From NCBI GenBank assembly GCA_963715625.1, contig OY970260.1:930001-994000 (forward strand): a DNA stretch of 64,000 nt. The letters are read 5' to 3'. The notes under the pieces were generated by a model. The model was not told the DNA's origin and searched no databases. It was given only the letters and a program-made list of their open reading frames with translations. Both the position numbers and the translations under genes were made by a program. Positions within the stretch are counted from its first letter, which is position 1, and each line of letters starts with the position of its first letter. Positions 33,331-41,880 of this stretch are shown piece after piece. Source of the DNA: VRUE01 sp963715625. Lineage in GTDB: Bacteria; Actinomycetota; Thermoleophilia; Solirubrobacterales; 70-9.

Positions 33331-35375
33331 AGCGCAGCCCCGTGCATAGTGCAACGTTTTCCGGCCCTCAGAGGTACAGAAAACGTTGCACCTTCATGGT
33401 GGCAGTCTCGATTGTGGTCGCGGTTGCGCTCGGCTCGGCAGGTGGCGCGGCGGCCTCGCCCCTGCAGCCGGTTGACCTGCGCGTCGACGGCGGCGAGGAG
33501 AGCTGGCACGCCGATCCGAGCTTTGCCCTGCGCTGGACCAACCCGCTGCCGAGCGGGGGCTCGCCGGTTGCGGCCGTCCACCACCGGCTCCTCCACCCGG
33601 ACGGCCATCTCCTCGCCGAGGGCGAGATCGGCTGGGCGGCCACCTCGATCCAGCACCTGACCGTCCCCGCCATCTCCGGCGCCTACGTCGCCGAGGTGTG
33701 GCTGGAGGACGCCTCGGGGGCGATGGGCCCGCCGGTCGAGGCCACGCTCCGCTTCGACGACGCCGCGCCGGGACGGGTCGACCCGCTGCCGGTCCCCGGC
33801 TGGATCTCCCGCAACGGGCTGCCCCTCGCGCTCCGCCTCGGCAGGCCGGCGGGGCCGGAGCCGCTCTCCGGCATCCGCGGCTACGCGGTCTCGATCGACC
33901 CGGCCCCCGGCGAGAGCCCCTGCGCCGACCGGTATGCCTGCAGCGAGGCCGAGACCGACCTGCGCGGCGGCGCCGACGAGGACGTGCTCTCGATCGACGA
34001 GCTGCCCGAGGGGACGAGCTACGTCCACGCCGTCGCCGTCTCGGGGTCGGGAATGCACTCCGCGGAGGCCGGCTCCACGCCGCTGCGCGTCGACAAGACC
34101 GACCCTGAGACGAGGCTCCTCGGCGTCCCCGACGGCTGGTCGAACCGGCCGCTGGCGCTCACGGCCAAGGCGACCGACGGCGAGTCGGGGATGGAGGCGG
34201 CCGGCCCCGGTGGGCCCTTCACGGCGATCCGGGTCGACGGCGGGTCGCCGGTCGCCGCGCCCGGCGACTCGGTCACCGCCACCGCGATCGAGTCCGGCAT
34301 CCACTCGGTCGCCTACTACGCCCGCGACGGCGCCGGCAACGTGGCCGACGGCGGCAAGCTGAACGGGCGGCCGAACCACGAGCCGGAGGCGGTCACGGTC
34401 CGCATCGACCGCGAGGCGCCGCGGCTCGCCTTCGCCGGCTCCCAGGACCCGGGCGACCCGGAGCAGGTCGTGGCGTTCGTGGGAGACGGGCTCTCGGGGG
34501 TCGACGGAGGCCGGGGGCAGATCTCGGTCCGGCCGCTTGGGTCGGGCGAGCGCTTCGAGGCCCTCCCGACCGAGAGCGGCGACGGCGTCCTGCGTGCCCG
34601 CTGGGATTCCGGCGCCTACCCGGCCGGCGAGTACGAGTTCCGCGCCACCGCCTACGACCGCGCCGGCAACTCGGCCTCCACCGCGAGCCGCGGCAACGGA
34701 GCGCCGATGCGCCTCGCCGCCCCGCTCAAGGTCCCGACGACGCTTCGCGCCGGCTTCGGGCGCCCGGGGGTCGAAGAGGGCCGTACGGTCCGCTTCGGGC
34801 GCGGCATCGCCTACAGCGGCCGGCTGCTCGCGGGACGGCGCGCGCCGCTGGCGCGGGCGCCGGTGCGCGTAGTGGAGCGATTCGGGGACAGGTCCCGGAC
34901 GCCGGACCGGGTCACGACCGTGCAGACCACCGACCGGGGCGAGTTCGCGCTTCGCCTCTCCCCGGGCCCGAGCCGCGAAGTCGTGGCGCTGGCGGCGCCG
35001 ACGGCGACCCTGCGCGGCGCGAGCAGCAGGCCGCTGCACCTGGCGGTCCGCGCCGGCCTGCGGCTGGTCGTCTCCTCGGCCTCAGCCGTGGTCGGCGGGC
35101 GCCCGGTCCTCTTCAGTGGCCGCGTCTTCTCCCGCGGCGCCTCGATCCCGGCCGGGGGCAAGGCCGTGGAGCTCCAGTTCCGCCTGGCCGGCCTGCCCTG
35201 GAGCGAGTTCCGCACGGTCCGCACCGACCGGCGGGGGCGCTTTCGCTACGCCTACCGCTTCGCCGACGACGACAGCCGCGGCGTGCGCTTCCAGTTCCGC
35301 GCCTTCGCCCCGGCGCAGGCCGGCTGGCCGTTCAAGCCAGCCGGCTCAACGCCGGTGGTGGTGACCGGTCGTTAG
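33327..35375 (+). CDS. Large secreted Ig/fibronectin-like repeat protein
   Basis: The 682-aa product starts at GTG 33327 overlapping the sigma gene stop (GTGA). Its signal helix (MVAVSIVVAVALGSAGGAAAS) begins only at residue 24. The first 23 residues are basic and largely encoded by palindrome P2, so an ATG start at 33396 is the alternative. The rest is a series of beta-sandwich-like repeats with YARDGAGNVADGG and ATAYDRAGNSAS, typical of bacterial Ig/fibronectin-like surface domains, and a C-terminal pair of carboxypeptidase-regulatory-like domains. It is probably the extracellular target or partner controlled by the sigma fusion (inference). Confidence 0.7.
   Translation: MKRSPVHSATFSGPQRYRKRCTFMVAVSIVVAVALGSAGGAAASPLQPVDLRVDGGEESWHADPSFALRWTNPLPSGGSPVAAVHHRLLHPDGHLLAEGEIGWAATSIQHLTVPAISGAYVAEVWLEDASGAMGPPVEATLRFDDAAPGRVDPLPVPGWISRNGLPLALRLGRPAGPEPLSGIRGYAVSIDPAPGESPCADRYACSEAETDLRGGADEDVLSIDELPEGTSYVHAVAVSGSGMHSAEAGSTPLRVDKTDPETRLLGVPDGWSNRPLALTAKATDGESGMEAAGPGGPFTAIRVDGGSPVAAPGDSVTATAIESGIHSVAYYARDGAGNVADGGKLNGRPNHEPEAVTVRIDREAPRLAFAGSQDPGDPEQVVAFVGDGLSGVDGGRGQISVRPLGSGERFEALPTESGDGVLRARWDSGAYPAGEYEFRATAYDRAGNSASTASRGNGAPMRLAAPLKVPTTLRAGFGRPGVEEGRTVRFGRGIAYSGRLLAGRRAPLARAPVRVVERFGDRSRTPDRVTTVQTTDRGEFALRLSPGPSREVVALAAPTATLRGASSRPLHLAVRAGLRLVVSSASAVVGGRPVLFSGRVFSRGASIPAGGKAVELQFRLAGLPWSEFRTVRTDRRGRFRYAYRFADDDSRGVRFQFRAFAPAQAGWPFKPAGSTPVVVTGR
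33349..33391. repeat. Palindrome P2 inside a gene start (13-bp arms)
   Basis: Arms GTGCAACGTTTTC (33349-33361) and GAAAACGTTGCAC (33379-33391) pair perfectly around a 17-base loop. The element lies within the first codons of the secreted protein if it starts at GTG 33327, or immediately before ATG 33396. Confidence 0.9.
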
Positions 35376-35707
35376 ACGGGGAGCAGGTCGCGTACGCGCT
35401 GCTCGAGCTCGTTGCGGTTGCGCTTCAGGGTGTCCGCCGCCTGGCGCCGGGCGGTGGCGCCGCGCCGCTCGGTGCGCTTGACCCGGCGACGAAGCTCGGT
35501 GCGGTAGGACTTGAGCTGCTTTTCGGCCCCTTTGCGGCCGTTGAACGGCTCGACCAGCTCGCCGACACGATCGGTGACCGCGAGGACGGCGCCGACGGGG
35601 AGGTCGAGTGCCGTGAGGGCCTGGCTCTTCCCGGCGGCGGTGCCTTTGGTGGAAGCTTTCGCCGCGGCGCCGGTGGAGTTGCTCGTGCTGCTCTTGCTCT
35701 GTGTCAT
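35372..35707 (-). CDS. Basic helical protein of unknown function
   Basis: The 111-aa protein has a Ser/Thr/Lys/Ala-rich N-terminus (MTQSKSSTSNSTGAAAKAST), a short hydrophobic segment (LPVGAVLAVTDRVGELV) and a strongly basic coiled C-terminus (RRRVKRTERRGATARRQAADTLKRNRNELEQRV). Such composition fits a nucleic-acid- or envelope-associated protein, but no family is recognised. The ATG at 35707 was chosen because upstream codons show no coding bias. A pair of LexA boxes lies 220 bases upstream on the same strand and may control it together with a small ORF. Confidence 0.6.
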   Translation of the reverse strand: MTQSKSSTSNSTGAAAKASTKGTAAGKSQALTALDLPVGAVLAVTDRVGELVEPFNGRKGAEKQLKSYRTELRRRVKRTERRGATARRQAADTLKRNRNELEQRVRDLLPV

Positions 35708-35741
35708 GAAAGACGAATCCCTTCGGTATGCGGTTTCCTGC

Positions 35742-35906
35742 CTAGATGGTCGATTCCACGGCCGCGTGTGACTGGGGGCGCGCGTGGCCAAGCAGATCAA
35801 GGACGCAGGGTGCAGCCTTTGGCGGCGCCAAAGGCAAGCCCGAGGACGCAGAGATGCGCAGCGCCACGGGCGTCATCCAGGTGTGCGGGGTCGTGGAATC
35901 GACCAT
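35742..35906 (-). CDS. 54-codon ORF bounded by inverted repeat, behind LexA boxes
   Basis: On the minus strand an ATG at 35906 opens a 54-aa frame (MVDSTTPHTWMTP ... HAAVESTI) ending with TAG at 35742-35744. The start and stop both fall inside 17-bp perfect inverted repeats (35744-35760 and 35892-35908). A -10-like TACACT and two LexA boxes lie just upstream, so the frame would be transcribed upon DNA damage. No family resemblance, no membrane helix, and no good ribosome-binding site; a leaderless start is possible. It may equally be a small non-coding mobile element. Confidence 0.3.
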   Translation of the reverse strand: MVDSTTPHTWMTPVALRISASSGLPLAPPKAAPCVLDLLGHARPQSHAAVESTI

Positions 35907-35908
35907 CT
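35744..35908. repeat. 165-bp segment with 17-bp terminal inverted repeats
   Basis: AGATGGTCGATTCCACG at 35744-35760 is repeated exactly in inverse orientation at 35892-35908. The layout resembles a MITE or small palindromic element. Confidence 0.85.
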
Positions 35909-35928
35909 GTGGTGCTCGCGAGTGTAGC

Positions 35929-35957
35929 GAACGTATGTTCTACGCGAACACCTGTTC
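35929..35957. promoter_or_regulatory. Tandem LexA (SOS) boxes
   Basis: GAACGTATGTTC (35929-35940) and GAACACCTGTTC (35946-35957) both fit CGAAC-N4-GTTC, the LexA operator of Gram-positive bacteria; the two sites are centred 17 bases apart. They overlap the region where a minus-strand promoter for 35906 leftwards would lie (TACACT as -10). Confidence 0.75.
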
Positions 35958-35976
35958 TAACCACCCCTCCGGCCGG

Positions 35977-36798
35977 CTACTCGGCCGAGCGCGCGATCGC
36001 CAGGCCCCGCTCCCCGGCAGCCGCCGCGATCGGGTAGCGAGCCGCCAGCCCGAGGCGAGCCTCGTCCAGAGCGAGATCGCCGAAGGCGACCCGACCGCCG
36101 GCCTCGCGCACGATCAGCTGGGCGGCGGCGGCGTCGACGGAGCGACAGGGGCGCAGGCTGAGCATCGCGTCGAGGCGGCCGGCGGCGACGTAGGACGCGG
36201 TGATCGCGATCGAGCCGACGACGCGCAGGCGGTAGACCCGGTCCGAGAGCGCCCCCAGCGCCACTTGGGCCCGTCCCGGCTCCGCCGCCTCGAGGCCGAG
36301 CAGCTCCAGCTTGTCCGAGTCGGCCGCAACGCGGATCGGCTCGTCGCCGAGCGTCGCGCCCCCTCCGCGACGGGCGGCGAGCTCCTCGCCGGCGCCGAAG
36401 TCGAAGACGTAGCCGAACTCGACCTCGGCCATCGAGTCCCCGGACGCCACGGCGATGCTGAGGCTGTGCGAGGGAAGCGTGCGGCGGGCGTTGAGCGAGC
36501 CGTCGATCGGGTCGATCACGACGCGTGCCGGGCCGCCGGCCCCGAACGTCACCTCGCCGCGCTCCTCGGAGACGGCGACGAAGGAGGCTCCCTGCGCGGC
36601 CAGGGCCTCGAGCTCGGCGAAGACCGCGTCCTCGCAGCGACGGTCGATGACCAGGGTGCGATCACCGCCCTCGCCAACCCCCTCGTAGACGGTGCGGGCC
36701 TCGGCCCCGCGCACCTCGTCGAAGATCGCCCGCTGCGCCGCCACCACGCGACGGCAGATTCCCAGCCAGTCTGCGGAGAAAACGTCCATCGCGCTCAT
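35977..36798 (-). CDS. Inositol monophosphatase-family phosphatase
   Basis: The 273-aa protein has the Li+-sensitive phosphatase fold: GDRTLVIDRRCEDAVF (in place of D-x-AE), VSEERGEV, and VIDPIDGSLNARRTLP, matching the WDPIDGT metal site, plus a late CRSVDAAAAQLIVREAGG corresponding to the final metal-binding Asp motif (W-D-x-AAG). Family members dephosphorylate inositol phosphates, fructose-1,6-bisphosphate or PAP. The first motif has diverged and the substrate is unknown. The start is ATG 36798; it is divergent from the helicase gene with 34 bases between. Confidence 0.75.
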   Translation of the reverse strand: MSAMDVFSADWLGICRRVVAAQRAIFDEVRGAEARTVYEGVGEGGDRTLVIDRRCEDAVFAELEALAAQGASFVAVSEERGEVTFGAGGPARVVIDPIDGSLNARRTLPSHSLSIAVASGDSMAEVEFGYVFDFGAGEELAARRGGGATLGDEPIRVAADSDKLELLGLEAAEPGRAQVALGALSDRVYRLRVVGSIAITASYVAAGRLDAMLSLRPCRSVDAAAAQLIVREAGGRVAFGDLALDEARLGLAARYPIAAAAGERGLAIARSAE

Positions 36799-36832
36799 CC
36801 TATGGACGCCGCCCACTCGCTAGCGTTGGAGC

Positions 36833-39667
36833 ATGCTCACCCTCGCCGAGGCCCAGCAGCATGCCGTCGAGCACGAGGACGGTCCCCTGCTCCTGCTCGG
36901 CGCAACCGGGACCGGCAAGACGGAGGCGCTGGCCCGCCGTTTCGCGCGGCTGGTGGGCGACGGGCTTAACCCGGAGCAGATCCTGGTCTTTGCCTCGAGC
37001 CAACCGACAGCGAGCAGATTGCGGCAGCGGGTGGAATCGATGCTCGACGGATCCTACGGCGAGCTTTGGATCGGCACCTGGCGGGAACTCGGCGAGCGCC
37101 TCCTGCGAGAGCACTCCATCGCCGCCGGCCTCGATCCCTTCTTCGACATCCTCGGCCCGGCCGAGCGCCTCGCGATCCTGCTCGACCGCCTCGACGACCT
37201 CCCGCTCCGCAACCGCGAGATCCGCGGCAACGCCACCGGCCTCCTCGCCCGCCTGCTCGAGCAGATCGACGAATTGAAGGAGGGCTCAGAACCCCCAGAG
37301 CCAGACCTCGCCGAGTTCTGCGCCGCCCACGACCGCATCCTCGCCGAGTCCGGCAACCTCGACCGCGGTGACGTCTTCCTCTTCCTCAACAAGCTCCTGC
37401 ATGGTCGGCCCAGCATCCGAGCTGAGATCGCAGCTCGCTTTGTACACGTCATGGTCGACGAGTACGAGGACAGCACCTCCGCTCAACGGGCAATCATCCG
37501 GAAGCTCGCCACAGAGAATCCAAACCACCTCTACGCAGAAGAACTCTCCTCTGCGGGTGGCGTGGGTGAGGGGGGGTCGAGGACGGCCCCGCCCGCCCGC
37601 AGTGCCCCCCCTCACCCGCGACAGGACCCGCAGCCGGAGACGCTTGTACTTGAAGAGGTGTTCCGAGATCCAACCGTGCGGCGGTGGGTCTGTACCAATG
37701 AGCGGGCGCAGGCGCAGGCGGTGGCACGGGAGGTCGAGCATCTGCTTGCCGGCGGCGCGGTGCCGGAGGAGATCTGCGTGCTGGTGGGGGATCCGGCGGC
37801 CGACGGCGGCGCCGTTTCGGCCGCCATGGAGGAGCGGGAGATCCCCTTTCACCTGGCCGGCCCGGCGGCGCTGTTCCAGCGGCCCGAGGTACGCGACGCG
37901 ATTGCCTGGCTGCGAGCGCTGGCGGACCCGGAAGACTCCGCTGCCGTCGCCCGAGCGCTGACCCGGCCGCCAACCGAGCTGCGCCCGGCAGACCTGGCTC
38001 GTCTGACGACGATCGCCCGCAGGCGCAAGGTCAACATGGTCTCGGCTTGCGAGGCGGCGCTGGAAAGCCCGCAGATCCCGCCCGAGGGACGGGAGCGGAT
38101 CCAGGGCTTCCTCAAGCTCTACGGCGAAGCCGCAGCAGCAATGGAGGAGCGGCGCGCCGACGTCTTCGTCAGGCGGTTGATCGAGCGGGTGGGACTGCGG
38201 CGCCAGCGGCTCTTCGCCGCCGAGCCGGAGGTGGCTGAGCGGCTGCTCGGGCTCTCCCGCCTGGCCGAGCTCGCCGCCACCTGGGCTCGCCGCGAACCAC
38301 ACGGATCGACCCGGGACTTCGTCCGCTACCTCAGCGCCGTTGCCGAGGCGGGCGTCGAGCCTGCCGGTGGCGAGGAGCCGAGATCGCCGGGCACCGTCCG
38401 TGGCCTGGGCCGGCGCGCCGCGAAGGGAACCGAGTTCGCTCACGTCTTCGCGCTCGGCGGAGCCCCGGACACGGTGCAGGCGTGCTCGAACCTGATCCTC
38501 TCGCGCGTCGGGCGCGAGGAGGGGGGGGCGGAAGGCAGCGAGGAGCTCCACGAGGAGGAGCTCTTCGGGCCGGCCGAGGGGCTGCACGCCACCTACCGCA
38601 AGCTGCGCGAGGAGGTGCTGGAGGCGTCCTGGAGAGCGGGGCGGGAGCTCTCCGAGCCGCGGCTGGACACCGTCGTCGACGTCAACCGGGCGATCGCCCG
38701 CCACCTCGAGCTGCTGAAGCTGGCGGCTCTCGCCCAGCGGCCGGGCGAGGAGGCGACCGCGGAGGCGGTCGAGGCGGTCAACGGGCTGCTGCGCCAGGTC
38801 GCCACCCCCGAGCAGCAGGCCGAGCTCGACGCCTCGCCGCTCGACGCCTACCTGCTCGACTCAGAGCGCGAGCGCGACGGGCGGCGGCGGCTGATCGCGG
38901 CCCGCCACGAGCCCTCGCTGGAAGGCTTCCTCCCCCGCCGAGGCGACGGCGCGCTCAGCCTCTCGGCCTCCGACCTCGACCTCTACCTGACCTGCCCGCT
39001 GAAGTACAAGTTCGGGCGCGTCTTCGGCATCCCCCAGGAGCCGACGATCAACCAGCGCTTCGGGATCCTCATCCACAACGTGCTCGAGCGCTTCCACAAG
39101 GACGGCCCCGGCGAGGACGGGCACCAGCGGCTGATGGACCTCTTCGAGGCCGGCTGGCGGCGCTCGGGGTTCGGCTCCAGCGACGACGAGCTCCAGTTCC
39201 GCGACCGGGCCCGGGCCGCGATGAACCTCTACTGGGAGCGCGAGCGCGAGGCGGAGGGCGAGCCGGTCTGGCTGGAGCGCAAGTTCGACATCAAGATCGG
39301 GCCGCACCACGTGCGCGGCCGCGTCGACCGCGTCGACCGCCTCCCCGACGGCAGCCACGAGCTGATCGACTACAAGACCGGCGAGCGCAAGAGCGAGGCC
39401 GACCTGGAGAGCGACCTGCAGCTGGCGCTCTACCGCCTCGCCGCCCGCGAGGCCTGGGACGTCGAGGCGAGCGCCGGCAGCTACTACTACGTGCTCGACG
39501 CCGACAAGGTCGCCGCGCCGATCAGGCCCGACGACGCCGAGCGGGTCGAGCGGACCGTGCTCGAGGTCGGCGAGGGCGTCCTCAGCCAGGACTTCGAGCC
39601 CCGCCCCTCACCCGTCACCTGCGGCTGGTGCGACTACCGCCTGATCTGCCCGGCGGCGGAGAGTTAG
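36833..39667 (+). CDS. UvrD/AddB-like helicase-nuclease with Fe-S cluster, altered motif III
   Basis: The 944-aa protein has Walker A GATGTGKTEAL (residue about 24), Walker B VMVDEYEDS, a motif V-like GRRAAKGTEFAHVF, and a C-terminal RecB-type nuclease with LTCPLKYKF, ELIDYKTG and CGWCDYRLIC (four Cys of the AddB/AdnB Fe-S site). This is the arrangement of bacterial double-strand-break resection enzymes. Unusually, the stretch after motif II where GDxDQSIYxFRGA (motif III) is expected is replaced by a Gly/Pro/Arg-rich linker encoded by palindrome P3 (37558-37623), so helicase activity may be lost. An AdnA-like partner is not in the window. Confidence 0.75.
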   Translation: MLTLAEAQQHAVEHEDGPLLLLGATGTGKTEALARRFARLVGDGLNPEQILVFASSQPTASRLRQRVESMLDGSYGELWIGTWRELGERLLREHSIAAGLDPFFDILGPAERLAILLDRLDDLPLRNREIRGNATGLLARLLEQIDELKEGSEPPEPDLAEFCAAHDRILAESGNLDRGDVFLFLNKLLHGRPSIRAEIAARFVHVMVDEYEDSTSAQRAIIRKLATENPNHLYAEELSSAGGVGEGGSRTAPPARSAPPHPRQDPQPETLVLEEVFRDPTVRRWVCTNERAQAQAVAREVEHLLAGGAVPEEICVLVGDPAADGGAVSAAMEEREIPFHLAGPAALFQRPEVRDAIAWLRALADPEDSAAVARALTRPPTELRPADLARLTTIARRRKVNMVSACEAALESPQIPPEGRERIQGFLKLYGEAAAAMEERRADVFVRRLIERVGLRRQRLFAAEPEVAERLLGLSRLAELAATWARREPHGSTRDFVRYLSAVAEAGVEPAGGEEPRSPGTVRGLGRRAAKGTEFAHVFALGGAPDTVQACSNLILSRVGREEGGAEGSEELHEEELFGPAEGLHATYRKLREEVLEASWRAGRELSEPRLDTVVDVNRAIARHLELLKLAALAQRPGEEATAEAVEAVNGLLRQVATPEQQAELDASPLDAYLLDSERERDGRRRLIAARHEPSLEGFLPRRGDGALSLSASDLDLYLTCPLKYKFGRVFGIPQEPTINQRFGILIHNVLERFHKDGPGEDGHQRLMDLFEAGWRRSGFGSSDDELQFRDRARAAMNLYWEREREAEGEPVWLERKFDIKIGPHHVRGRVDRVDRLPDGSHELIDYKTGERKSEADLESDLQLALYRLAAREAWDVEASAGSYYYVLDADKVAAPIRPDDAERVERTVLEVGEGVLSQDFEPRPSPVTCGWCDYRLICPAAES
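37558..37623. repeat. Palindrome P3 inside helicase gene (19-bp arms)
   Basis: Arms 37558-37576 and 37605-37623 pair at 17 of 19 positions (core GGGTGAGGGGGGG/CCCCCCCTCACCC). A second, overlapping pair CTGCGGG (37551-37557) and CCCGCAG (37596-37602) gives a pseudoknot-like layout. The frame stays open through it. Confidence 0.85.
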
Positions 39668-39731
39668 CTTGACTTAGGCAGTCTGCTAAATTTAGGACTG
39701 TTAGTTAATTAAGTAGAGAGGCTCAGGAGCT

Positions 39732-40961
39732 GTGAACTCTCCAGCCGAGTTCAAGAATCCATATCGACCGGGGGCCGGCCACATGCCGCCCCATCTTGCC
39801 GGGCGTGAAAGCGAGTACGCCGAATTCGACCGGCTGCTCGAGCAGGACGAGATCCTCGAGAACCTCGTTCTGACCGGATTGCGCGGAGTTGGGAAGACCG
39901 TGCTGCTGGAGACCTTCAAGCCTCGCGCAACTCAGCGCGGTTGGCTGTGGGCAACGGCCGACCTATCCGAGTCGGCGAGCATCGGCGAGACCGCCCTCGC
40001 GGAACGCCTGCTTGCCGACCTCGCGCTGATCACGTCCTCCACGACCGTCGCCGAGTCAAGGCCGCGTCAAGGGGTCGGCTTCGGCGCTCCCAGCGAGGCA
40101 CGGGAGGTGCCCCTCTCCCACGAAGTCCTAGTGGAGGTCTTTACGCGGACGCCGGGTCTCACCTCGGACAAGATCAAGGCGACACTTGAATTCGCCTGGG
40201 AGCACCTGCAGCGGCAGGAGGAGCACAAGGTGATCTTTGCCTACGACGAGGCTCAGAACCTCACCGACCACGCGAGCAAGGACCAGTTCCCGCTGTCCGT
40301 TCTGCTCGACGTCTTCCAGTCGATCCAGAAGAAGGGGATTCCTTTCATGCTGGTCCTGGCCGGCCTGCCGACTCTTTTCCCAAAGCTCGTCGATGCGCGG
40401 ACTTACTCCGAGCGCATGTTCCGGGTCATGACCCTGACCAAGCTGTCTCACGATGCGAGCCGCGAAGCGATCATCAAGCCGATCGAGGTTGCCGAGTGCC
40501 CCGTGAACCTCACGCCGGAGTCGGTCGAGGTGATCATCCACGAGTCCGCCGGCTATCCGTACTTCATCCAGTTCATCTGCCGGGAGGTCTACGACGTCTT
40601 CATCCGTCAGCACGCCGACGAAGAGTCGAAGGTCGTCCCCATCGAGGCGATCCAGCATAAGCTCGACGCCGACTTCTTTGCCGGACGGTGGGCGAAGATC
40701 ACCGACCGGCAGCGAGAACTGCTGTGGGCGGTCGCGCACCTGGAGCGTCCCGACGAGGAATTCACGATTTCCGAACTCATCGAGACGACCAAGGCGCTTC
40801 TGCCCAAGGCATTCTCTCCCAGCCATGCGAATCAGATGCTCGCCAGCCTCGCGGAGCGGGGCATGATCTACAAGAACCGGCTCGGAAAGTACTCGTTCGC
40901 CGTCCCTCTCCTCGGGCGCTTCATCTTGCGGACGTACGTGCCGCCCGACGCTGCCCAATAA
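39732..40961 (+). CDS. Orc1/Cdc6-like AAA ATPase of unknown function
   Basis: The 409-aa protein has an N-terminal HLAGRESEYAEF, Walker A LTGLRGVGKTVL, Walker B VIFAYDEAQNL, a sensor-like FMLVLAGLPTL and a C-terminal winged-helix region (ELLWAVAHLE ... RGMIYKNRLGKYSFAVPLLGRFI). Stand-alone ATPases of this kind are frequent in accessory and defence-associated regions, but no partner gene is adjacent. GTG 39732 was chosen. The 64-base upstream gap is unusually AT-rich (TTGACTTAGG, CTAAATTTAGG, TAGTTAATTAAG) and probably holds its own promoter. Its codon bias is slightly less GC-extreme than neighbouring genes. Confidence 0.7.
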   Translation: MNSPAEFKNPYRPGAGHMPPHLAGRESEYAEFDRLLEQDEILENLVLTGLRGVGKTVLLETFKPRATQRGWLWATADLSESASIGETALAERLLADLALITSSTTVAESRPRQGVGFGAPSEAREVPLSHEVLVEVFTRTPGLTSDKIKATLEFAWEHLQRQEEHKVIFAYDEAQNLTDHASKDQFPLSVLLDVFQSIQKKGIPFMLVLAGLPTLFPKLVDARTYSERMFRVMTLTKLSHDASREAIIKPIEVAECPVNLTPESVEVIIHESAGYPYFIQFICREVYDVFIRQHADEESKVVPIEAIQHKLDADFFAGRWAKITDRQRELLWAVAHLERPDEEFTISELIETTKALLPKAFSPSHANQMLASLAERGMIYKNRLGKYSFAVPLLGRFILRTYVPPDAAQ

Positions 40962-40989
40962 GACGGGACGGCCGAACGCTGACGCCGCG

Positions 40990-41853
40990 CTACTGGTTGC
41001 CCTGCTGGCGCAGGAACTGCTGGAAGTCTCGCGCGATCGAGTCTGCGGACGGGAGGTCTTCAGGGTTCTCGAGCTGCTCTTCCTGCTCCGCCTCTATGCG
41101 GTCCACCAGTTCCTCGATCTCCGGGTTGGCGGCGATCGCGCGGTTGATCTGCTCTTCGTAGCTGGTCGCTTCCTCTTCGAGCTCGGTGGCGTCGACGGCG
41201 ATGCCGGTGAGGCTCTCGAGGCGGCGCAGCAGCGCCAGGGCGGCCTTGGGGTTGGGGACGGCGGCTATGTAGTGGGGAACGGCGGCCCAGAGCGAGGCGG
41301 AGGTCATGCCGAGCTGTCGGCAGCAGTCGTGGACGACGCCGACGATGCCGGTCGGGCCCTCGTAGGAGGAGCGCTGCAGGTCGAGCTCGGAGACCAGCTT
41401 CTCGTCGGAGGCGAGGCCGGTGATCGGCACCGGCAGGGTGTGGGAGACCTCGGCGATCAGCGCGCCGAGCGTGATCACCATCTCCACGCCGAGCGCGTCG
41501 GCGGCGGTCGAGATCGTCTCCGAGAAGGTGCGCCAGCGCAGGTTGGGCTCGGTGCCGTCGAGCAGCACCAGGTCGCGCTCGGCGGCGGGGACGCGGGCGG
41601 CGATCAGGTTGTTCTGCGGCCACTCGATGCGGCGGACCTCGCCCTCGGTGAGCGCGATCGTCGGCCGGGTCGCCTGGAAGTCGAAGTAGTCCTCCGGATC
41701 GACCTGCGCGATCAGCTCCGAGTCGAGGGCCTCGGCGACTGCGCCCAGCGCCGTCGAGGCCGCACCCGCCGCGTCGTTCCAACCCCGAAACGAGCAGACC
41801 AGGATCGGGCTGCGCAGCTGCGGAGGGTCGCCTTCCCAGGTCAACGAGTCCAC
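40990..41853 (-). CDS. PAC2-family protein
   Basis: The 287-aa protein matches the PAC2 family (related to eukaryotic proteasome assembly chaperone 2): LVCSFRGWNDAAGAAS, DYFDFQATRP, ITLGALIAEVSHT and VPHYIAAVPNPKAAL. The family is widespread in actinobacteria that possess 20S proteasomes; a chaperone role is assumed by homology. The acidic C-terminus (EEEATSYEEQINRAIA ... EAEQEEQLENPEDLP) is typical. It is divergent from the ABC exporter operon, and a palindromic operator lies between them. Confidence 0.85.
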   Translation of the reverse strand: MDSLTWEGDPPQLRSPILVCSFRGWNDAAGAASTALGAVAEALDSELIAQVDPEDYFDFQATRPTIALTEGEVRRIEWPQNNLIAARVPAAERDLVLLDGTEPNLRWRTFSETISTAADALGVEMVITLGALIAEVSHTLPVPITGLASDEKLVSELDLQRSSYEGPTGIVGVVHDCCRQLGMTSASLWAAVPHYIAAVPNPKAALALLRRLESLTGIAVDATELEEEATSYEEQINRAIAANPEIEELVDRIEAEQEEQLENPEDLPSADSIARDFQQFLRQQGNQ

Positions 41854-41880
41854 TCTCCGGAGAGTACAGACGGCGACGAT

